Origin: Clostridia bacterium
GTDB lineage: Bacteria > Bacillota > Clostridia > Christensenellales > UBA1242
Direction of reading: 5' to 3'
Assembly: GCA_017616705.1 (NCBI GenBank)
Contig: JAFZXQ010000087.1
Location: 1-17,643, forward strand
Length of the DNA: 17,643 nucleotides
Position 1 is the stretch's first letter; every line of letters begins with the position of its first letter. Below are positions 13,065 through 17,643 of this stretch, piece by piece. The notes beneath the pieces are model-generated. The model saw only the letters and a program-made list of their open reading frames with translations, was not told the origin of the DNA and searched no databases. The position numbers and the translations under genes were made by a program.

Positions 13065-13781
13065 ATGATACCATTTAATTCTCAAAATTCAAATGAAAAC
13101 TTTAAATCGTTAATTCTTGCTGCCGTTTATGGCGGATGGAGGGTTATGAGTCCAGACCCAAGAAAAGGTTATGACAAAAATGACATTTGTTTTGGGCGCC
13201 CATATACAAAAGAAGACGGAACAACCTCTATAGAATATCTTGCAATTGATTCAAATGTGGCTCAAAATGAGGAGTTTTATAGGCTTCAAATGAGTAAAAT
13301 CGAATCATATAGTGATGCTCCAATAAGGGCGCCTTTTACTATTGATCCTAATAAATTAAGTTATGCTAAATTAGACCCAAATTTTAATAAAAATGCAAAA
13401 GCTTTACTTGAACTTAACCACCCAGGAGAAACGATTAGTGATGAGCGTTTAAGGAATGTAATCGCGCTTTATTCTCCAAAGAGGGATGATTTTTATGCAA
13501 AAATTGATATGTGTGCTCTTGAAGCAAGTGTTCTTGCTTGTGATATTTTAAATAATCCACAATTTAAAGCTTATCATGAAGTTTTGCCAGAATTTATTAA
13601 CGATGTTAACAAAATGCTTACTGGAGAGTTGTTAGAAGATGCTCATCAATGGGGAACAGGAAACGAATTAGCCAAAGTTAACCCTGAACAGCTTGCAAGA
13701 GAAGTGGATGCTGCAGAAGCGGCAGTAGCTGCAGCGCAAAAGCGTTATAATTCTGAAGAAGGTCAACCTGGTGAAGGATAA
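13065..13781 (+). CDS. Hypothetical protein, second gene of the HicB-like operon
   Basis: A 238-residue soluble protein that I do not recognise. It begins with a phrase resembling a regulator or immunity-type domain (AAVYGGWRVMSPDPRKGYDKNDICFGRPY is split by polar turns), has a middle region rich in Asn, Asp and Pro, a helix with two Cys (MCALEASVLACDIL), and an Ala-rich coiled-coil-like tail (AREVDAAEAAVAAAQKRY) ending in a Gly/Glu/Pro-rich stub. No signal peptide or membrane helix. The ribosome site AAGGAGGAG at 13053-13061 is among the strongest in the window and overlaps the upstream TAA, so it is co-expressed with the HicB-like gene and probably made at a high level. Function unknown. 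Confidence 0.7.
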   Translation: MIPFNSQNSNENFKSLILAAVYGGWRVMSPDPRKGYDKNDICFGRPYTKEDGTTSIEYLAIDSNVAQNEEFYRLQMSKIESYSDAPIRAPFTIDPNKLSYAKLDPNFNKNAKALLELNHPGETISDERLRNVIALYSPKRDDFYAKIDMCALEASVLACDILNNPQFKAYHEVLPEFINDVNKMLTGELLEDAHQWGTGNELAKVNPEQLAREVDAAEAAVAAAQKRYNSEEGQPGEG

Positions 13782-13785
13782 GGGG
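13780..13785 (+). promoter_or_regulatory. Ribosome binding site for a TTG start
   Basis: AAGGGG overlaps the upstream stop and lies 10 bases before TTG 13796. An in-frame TGA at 13772 excludes any earlier start, and the next in-frame ATG is far inside the protein. Confidence 0.6.
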
Positions 13786-13795
13786 CAAGACGAAA

Positions 13796-14338
13796 TTGAA
13801 AAAAAGATTATTAGAATTAGCTAACGTTATTGGTTGGGTTATTGTTCAAGAAGAAGATGGGCTTGTTAGCCTTGAATATACTCAAAGAGTTAATGAATAT
13901 GAGGCAATGAAGCATCTATTCAAACTTGGTGACGTTGAATCAAATGAAGAATTTCTTGACGCTATGGGCTCAATTATTGAAGTTTTGCCTAAAAAGTTAA
14001 AGAAAAAAATCTTCAAGTTAACTAAACAATCTGACTTTGAAAAGAAAGATGATTTACTTGACTTAATAACGTTTACGATAGAAGAATTTAAAGTTCAATC
14101 AGAATTTACAAAACTTGATGAATATGCCCAAGTTTTAGGGGTTGACCTTAAAAAATTAGGATATTTTTATTCTTATGAGATAACTAAAAAACAACGCAAC
14201 GAGATTTTAGCGAAAATTGAAAGTTATCTTCCAATTGAAATGTTGCCTCAAGTTGGTAAAATTAAGAAAACGGAATATAAAATTGGTTTTGTTAGAACTA
14301 AAAACCCTAAAATTATTGAGCAAGAAAAAAATAGTTAA
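13796..14338 (+). CDS. Hypothetical protein with TTG start, third gene of the HicB-like operon
   Basis: A 180-residue, highly charged, probably all-helical soluble protein. The N-terminus (KKRLLELANVIGWVIVQEEDGLVSLEY) looks like a short helix then a beta hairpin; the middle is rich in Lys, Leu, Glu and Asp (KKLKKKIFKLTKQSDFEKKDDLLDL), and the C-terminus is basic. No transmembrane helix, signal peptide or catalytic motif. I do not recognise the family. The start is TTG 13796, the only one available between the upstream stop TGA 13772 and the conserved-looking N-terminus, with AAGGGG ten bases before. It is the last gene of a three-gene unit closed by a good terminator at 14347. A TTG start with a wide ribosome-site spacing suggests lower expression than the gene before it. 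Confidence 0.7.
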   Translation: MKKRLLELANVIGWVIVQEEDGLVSLEYTQRVNEYEAMKHLFKLGDVESNEEFLDAMGSIIEVLPKKLKKKIFKLTKQSDFEKKDDLLDLITFTIEEFKVQSEFTKLDEYAQVLGVDLKKLGYFYSYEITKKQRNEILAKIESYLPIEMLPQVGKIKKTEYKIGFVRTKNPKIIEQEKNS

Positions 14339-14346
14339 AAGAAAGG

Positions 14347-14373
14347 AACCTAACGCGCTTGTTAGGTTTTTTT
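14347..14373 (+). terminator. Terminator of the HicB-like operon
   Basis: AACCTAAC (14347-14354), loop GCGCTT, GTTAGGTT (14361-14368), T run to 14373. Confidence 0.92.
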
Positions 14374-14407
14374 ATGCCAAAATTTTTTGAAAAATTTTTA
14401 AATTGTA

Positions 14408-14436
14408 TTGACTTATTTAACTAAATTTGTTAAAAT
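14408..14436 (+). promoter_or_regulatory. Promoter of the rpsL-rpsG operon (extended -10)
   Basis: TTGACT at 14408-14413, 17-bp spacer, TAAAAT at 14431-14436 with TG just before (TGT). Transcription should begin near 14443, giving a leader of about 130 bases. Confidence 0.82.
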
Positions 14437-14442
14437 AGCGGA

Positions 14443-14570
14443 GCATAGAATTATGTTTAGGTGTTTTATTGCTTATTTTAAGGTGTGACAAAGGGCAAAA
14501 AAGGCACTTAAGAAAATTCCTCGTGGGGCTTTTAGAGGATTTTCGCCAAATTATTTATGGAGGTATATTT
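14443..14570 (+). promoter_or_regulatory. Structured 5' leader of rpsL
   Basis: About 128 untranslated bases, far longer than other leaders here. It contains a 10-bp stem with one bulged T, GAAAA(t)TCCTC at 14512-14522 with GAGGATTTTC at 14535-14544, and a 12-base loop. GGAGG at 14559-14563 serves ATG 14571. An in-frame ATT/ATG-less extension from 14469 is not needed. Autoregulation of ribosomal protein operons through leaders is common; whether this one binds S7 or S12 is inference. Confidence 0.5.
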
Positions 14571-14948
14571 ATGCCAACCACTAACCAGTTAATCAGACAT
14601 GGTAAAGGTAGAGAAAAACAAACATATAAATCAAAATCTCCAATCCTTGAGGAATGTCCTCAAAAAAGAGGAGTTTGTTTAAGCGTAACAACAACTTCTC
14701 CTAAAAAGCCAAACTCAGCATTAAGAAAAATTGCAAGAGTAAAGCTTTCTAATAGGATGGAAGGAACGGTTTATATTCCAGGAATCGGCCACAATCTTCA
14801 AGAACACAGCGTTGTTCTAATTCGTGGTGGTCGTGTTAAAGATCTTCCAGGCGTTAGATATCATATCGTTAGAGGAACGCTTGATACTGCCGGTGTTAAA
14901 GACCGTAAGCAAGGAAGAAGTAAATATGGCGCTAAAAGGCCTAAGTAG
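14571..14948 (+). CDS. rpsL: Ribosomal protein S12
   Basis: A component of the small subunit decoding centre. The 125-residue product begins MPTTNQLIRHGK, the universal S12 start, and carries TTSPKKPNSALRK and RGGRVKDLPGVRYH. The lysines whose mutation gives streptomycin resistance in E. coli (K42, K87) correspond to K45 and K90 here and are wild type; D91 is the position modified in E. coli. The start at 14571 is fixed by GGAGG at 14559-14563; an earlier in-frame start at 14469 would add 34 non-conserved residues. It is the first gene of the str cluster, followed by rpsG after 34 bases. Confidence 0.99.
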   Translation: MPTTNQLIRHGKGREKQTYKSKSPILEECPQKRGVCLSVTTTSPKKPNSALRKIARVKLSNRMEGTVYIPGIGHNLQEHSVVLIRGGRVKDLPGVRYHIVRGTLDTAGVKDRKQGRSKYGAKRPK

Positions 14949-14982
14949 AGTTAATCTACAAAATTAAAAGAGGAGAAACATT

Positions 14983-15453
14983 ATGTCAAGAAGAAACCAA
15001 GCGGAAGTTCGTGAAGTTTTACCAGACACAAAGTATAATTCAACAGTTATAACTAAACTTATTAACCAAATTATGCTTGATGGTAAAAGAACAATCGCAC
15101 AAACTATAGTTTATGACGCTCTTAATGCTTGTGAAGAAAAGTTAGCTAAACCTGCTCTTGAAGTTTTTAACACAGCTCTAGAAAATGTTAAACCAGTTTT
15201 AGAGGTTAAAGCAAGAAGAGTTGGTGGTTCAACTTATCAAGTTCCTATGGAAATTAGAGCAGCGCGTCGTCAAACCCTTGCAATTAGATGGATCGTTGAA
15301 AACGCTAAGAAAAGAAGCGAAAGAACAATGGCCGCTAAACTTGCAGGCGAGCTTATGGATGCATTTAACAGCACTGGTGGAGCCTTCAAGAAGAAAGAAG
15401 AAGTTCACAGAATGGCTGAAGCAAATAAGGCATTTGCATCATATAAGTGGTAA
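14983..15453 (+). CDS. rpsG: Ribosomal protein S7
   Basis: Initiator of assembly of the 30S head; binds the 3' domain of 16S rRNA. The 156-residue length is exact for the family. It starts MSRRNQAEVREVLPD and contains the conserved KYNSTVITKLINQIMLDGKR, VKARRVGGSTYQVP and RAARRQTLAIRWIVENAKKRSERTMAAKLAGEL motifs. GAGGAG precedes the start. It follows rpsL by 34 bases with no terminator between, so they share a message. In E. coli S7 represses its own operon; here the only obvious structured leader is upstream of rpsL. After rpsG comes a strong hairpin at 15464 and a separate fusA promoter. Confidence 0.99.
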   Translation: MSRRNQAEVREVLPDTKYNSTVITKLINQIMLDGKRTIAQTIVYDALNACEEKLAKPALEVFNTALENVKPVLEVKARRVGGSTYQVPMEIRAARRQTLAIRWIVENAKKRSERTMAAKLAGELMDAFNSTGGAFKKKEEVHRMAEANKAFASYKW

Positions 15454-15463
15454 AATAAAAATG

Positions 15464-15492
15464 GGGAAGGCGGATGCCTTCCCTTAATTTTA
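15464..15492 (+). terminator. Hairpin after rpsG, terminator or attenuator
   Basis: Perfect 8-bp stem GGGAAGGC (15464-15471), loop GGAT, GCCTTCCC (15476-15483). The tail TTAATTTTAA is T-rich but broken, so termination may be partial. Confidence 0.75.
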
Positions 15493-15520
15493 ACTAAATT
15501 TTAAAACAATTAAAAAAAAC

Positions 15521-15549
15521 TTGCACAAAATTTTTTAATTGGTTATAAT
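15521..15549 (+). promoter_or_regulatory. Own promoter of fusA
   Basis: TTGCAC at 15521-15526, 17-bp spacer, perfect TATAAT at 15544-15549. Transcription start near 15556, leader about 24 bases with AAGGAG at 15567-15572. Confidence 0.82.
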
Positions 15550-15579
15550 TATAAAGTACTATTATTAAGGAGAAAATTT

Positions 15580-17643
15580 ATGCCCAGAGATTATGCGTTA
15601 GAGAAAATTCGTAATATCTGTATTATGGCTCATATTGATGCCGGAAAAACAACAACAACCGAAAGAATTTTGTATTACACTGGTAAATCTCACAAGATTG
15701 GTGAAGTTCATGATGGTCAAGCAACTATGGACTGGATGGCTCAAGAACAAGAACGTGGTATAACAATCACTTCAGCCGCAACAACTTGTGTTTGGAAAAA
15801 CCATAAAATTAATATTATTGATACGCCAGGCCACGTTGACTTTACTATTGAAGTTGAAAGAAGCCTTAAAGTTCTTGACGGCGCTATTGAATTATTTACT
15901 GCTAAAGAAGGTGTTCAAGCGCAATCAATTAAAGTTTGGAAACAAGCTGATAAATATGGCGTTCCTAGAATTGCTTATATCAATAAGATGGACACTCTTG
16001 GCGCTGACTTCTATTTTGCAGTTAACGCAATGAGAGAACAACTTGGAGCAAACGCTGTTCCTCTTCAACTTCCAATCGGAAAAGAAGATAGCTTTGTTGG
16101 TGTTGTTGACCTTATTGAAATGCATGCCGTTGTTTATAAAGACGACGAAGGCAAGAATATGGAAATAACTGATATTCCTGCTGATATGGTTGACCTTGCT
16201 AAAGAATATAGAGCAAAATTAAATGAAGCAGTTGCTGAAACTGATGACGCCCTTCTTGAAAAATTCTTTAATGGTGAAGAATTTAGCAAAGAAGAATTAA
16301 AAGCAGCAATCAGAAAAGCAACAATTTCACTTCAAATGACTCCTGTTCTTTGCGGATCAAGTTATAAAAATAAGGGAACTCAATTATTGCTTGATGCAGT
16401 TGTTGATTACTTCCCAAGCCCTCTTGATATCCCACCAGTTAAAGGTGTTGATATGAACGGCAATACTATTTATCGTAAAGCTGATGACAATGAACCACTT
16501 GCCGGCCTTGCATTTAAAATTGCTAAAGACCCATTTGGAACATTAACATTCTATAGAATTTATAGCGGTAAAATAACAACCGGTTCTTACGTTTACAATT
16601 CAAATAAAGATAGTAAAGAAAGAGTTGGTAGACTTGTTAGAATGCACGCTAATTCAAGAACAGAAGAAACTGAAGCTTATGCAGGAGATATCGTTGCTAT
16701 TGTTGGTCTTAAAGACACAACAACTGGCGAAACTCTTTGCGATGAAGCTCACCCAATCATTCTTGATCCTATGGAATTCCCAGAACCAGTTATTTCTAAA
16801 GCAGTTGAGCCTAAAACAAAGGCAGACCAAGAAAAAATGGCTATTGCCTTAGCTAAACTTGCTGAAGAAGACCCTTCATTTAAACGTTATACTGATAATG
16901 AAACCGGCCAAACAATTATTAGCGGAATGGGTGAACTTCACCTTGACATTATCATTGACCGTATGAGAAGGGAATATAAAGTTGAATGTAACGTTGGTGC
17001 GCCTCAAGTTGCTTACCGCGAAGCATTTAAGACAAAAGTAACTAGCGAAGGAAAATATATTAAGCAAAGTGGTGGTAAAGGTCAATACGGACATTGTATC
17101 GTTGAATTTGAACCACTTGCTCCAGGATCTGGTTATCAATTTGAAGATAAAACAGTTGGTGGATCAATTCCTAAGGAATATATTCCAGCAGTTGATAAAG
17201 GTATCCAAGAAGCCAAATTAAGTGGTGTTCTTGCTGGATACGAAACTGTTGACTTTAAGGCAACAGTTATTGATGGTAGTTATCACGAAGTTGACTCTTC
17301 GGAAATGGCATTTAAGATTGCCGCTTCAATGGCATTCAAGGAAGGAATGAAGAAAGCAAATCCTGTTATCCTTGAGCCAATCATGTACGTTGAGATTGAG
17401 GTTCCTGACCAATATCTTGGCGATGTTATGGGAGATGTTAGTCGCCGTCGTGGTAACGTGCTAGGAACAAATCTTAAAAATGGTGTTCAAACCATTCGTG
17501 CAGAAATTCCACTTGCTGAAATGTTTGGATACGTAAGTGACTTACGTTCTAACACGCAGGGGCGTGGTAACTACACAATGGAACCATCACACTATAGTGA
17601 AGTTCCTAGAAATGTTGCTGAAAAGATAATCGGCGACAGCAAA
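15580..17643 (+). CDS. fusA: Elongation factor G (3' end just beyond the window)
   Basis: Translocase GTPase of the ribosome; moves tRNA and mRNA after peptide bond formation and helps recycle ribosomes. ATG 15580 has AAGGAG seven bases upstream. G1 AHIDAGKT is at residues 17-24, the switch region QEQERGITITSAATT at about 50-64, G3 DTPGHVD at 81-87 and G4 NKMD at 135-138. Later domains include GGKGQYGH and the C-terminal RGNVLGTNLK and MFGYVSDLRSNTQGRG (EF-G domain V). The frame is open for 688 codons to the window's end at ...EKIIGDSK; EF-G is usually 690-700 residues, so only a few residues are missing. It follows rpsG after a hairpin and its own promoter rather than by simple read-through. 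tuf would be the expected next gene but is outside. Confidence 0.99.
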   Translation, partial: MPRDYALEKIRNICIMAHIDAGKTTTTERILYYTGKSHKIGEVHDGQATMDWMAQEQERGITITSAATTCVWKNHKINIIDTPGHVDFTIEVERSLKVLDGAIELFTAKEGVQAQSIKVWKQADKYGVPRIAYINKMDTLGADFYFAVNAMREQLGANAVPLQLPIGKEDSFVGVVDLIEMHAVVYKDDEGKNMEITDIPADMVDLAKEYRAKLNEAVAETDDALLEKFFNGEEFSKEELKAAIRKATISLQMTPVLCGSSYKNKGTQLLLDAVVDYFPSPLDIPPVKGVDMNGNTIYRKADDNEPLAGLAFKIAKDPFGTLTFYRIYSGKITTGSYVYNSNKDSKERVGRLVRMHANSRTEETEAYAGDIVAIVGLKDTTTGETLCDEAHPIILDPMEFPEPVISKAVEPKTKADQEKMAIALAKLAEEDPSFKRYTDNETGQTIISGMGELHLDIIIDRMRREYKVECNVGAPQVAYREAFKTKVTSEGKYIKQSGGKGQYGHCIVEFEPLAPGSGYQFEDKTVGGSIPKEYIPAVDKGIQEAKLSGVLAGYETVDFKATVIDGSYHEVDSSEMAFKIAASMAFKEGMKKANPVILEPIMYVEIEVPDQYLGDVMGDVSRRRGNVLGTNLKNGVQTIRAEIPLAEMFGYVSDLRSNTQGRGNYTMEPSHYSEVPRNVAEKIIGDSK

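Noticed and set aside
1..17643. CRISPR array, insertion sequence or transposase
   Set aside because: No regularly spaced repeats and no transposase-like protein in any frame.

Overview
The window is AT-rich bacterial DNA with strong AGGAGG-type ribosome binding sites, sigma-A-like promoters (nearly all with 17-bp spacers), short hairpin-plus-T-run terminators, and TGA used as a stop. Together with DUF368, a long IleS2-type isoleucyl-tRNA synthetase, tRNA with encoded CCA, ThyX and an rpsL-rpsG-fusA cluster, this suggests a low-GC Bacillota (Clostridia-like), probably uncultured gut-type lineage. That placement is inference from gene style, not from a marker search.

Layout. 1-567 is the end of a DUF368 membrane protein. 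646-2982 encodes a large envelope protein with a CvpA-like four-helix N-terminus and a long unrecognised extension. A spacer of 227 bp with an inverted repeat and repeated TGTTAA words precedes an orphan gene (3249-3854) that has an excellent promoter but almost no 5' leader. 3943-9109 is an operon of ileS and a methionyl-tRNA-synthetase-like paralog whose signature motifs are altered. 9225-10401 encodes two related exported or membrane-anchored proteins. 10402-10925 is a non-coding stretch with terminators, a 25-bp duplicated tRNA-Asn 3' end, a long hairpin, and tRNA-Asn itself on the minus strand. 10986-12535 is a double-length ThyX-like gene interrupted by a -1 frame change. 12722-14338 is a three-gene operon starting with a HicB-like protein and containing no HicA. 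14571-17643 is the str cluster: rpsL, rpsG and a nearly complete fusA.

How it works together. All protein genes point the same way; only tRNA-Asn is on the minus strand, divergent from thyX. The theme of the recognisable genes is translation (IleRS, S12, S7, EF-G, tRNA-Asn), with dTMP synthesis and envelope genes between. Ten terminators and nine promoters divide the window into short transcription units; even fusA appears to have its own promoter behind a hairpin after rpsG.

The strongest candidates for something undescribed are the MetRS-like paralog (HFAH and KASSS in place of HIGH and KMSKS, altered methionine pocket), the tandem-domain frameshifted ThyX, the tRNA-Asn 3'-end duplication with its decayed interval, the repeat-rich control region and apparently leaderless orphan gene at 3054-3854, and the HicB-like operon.
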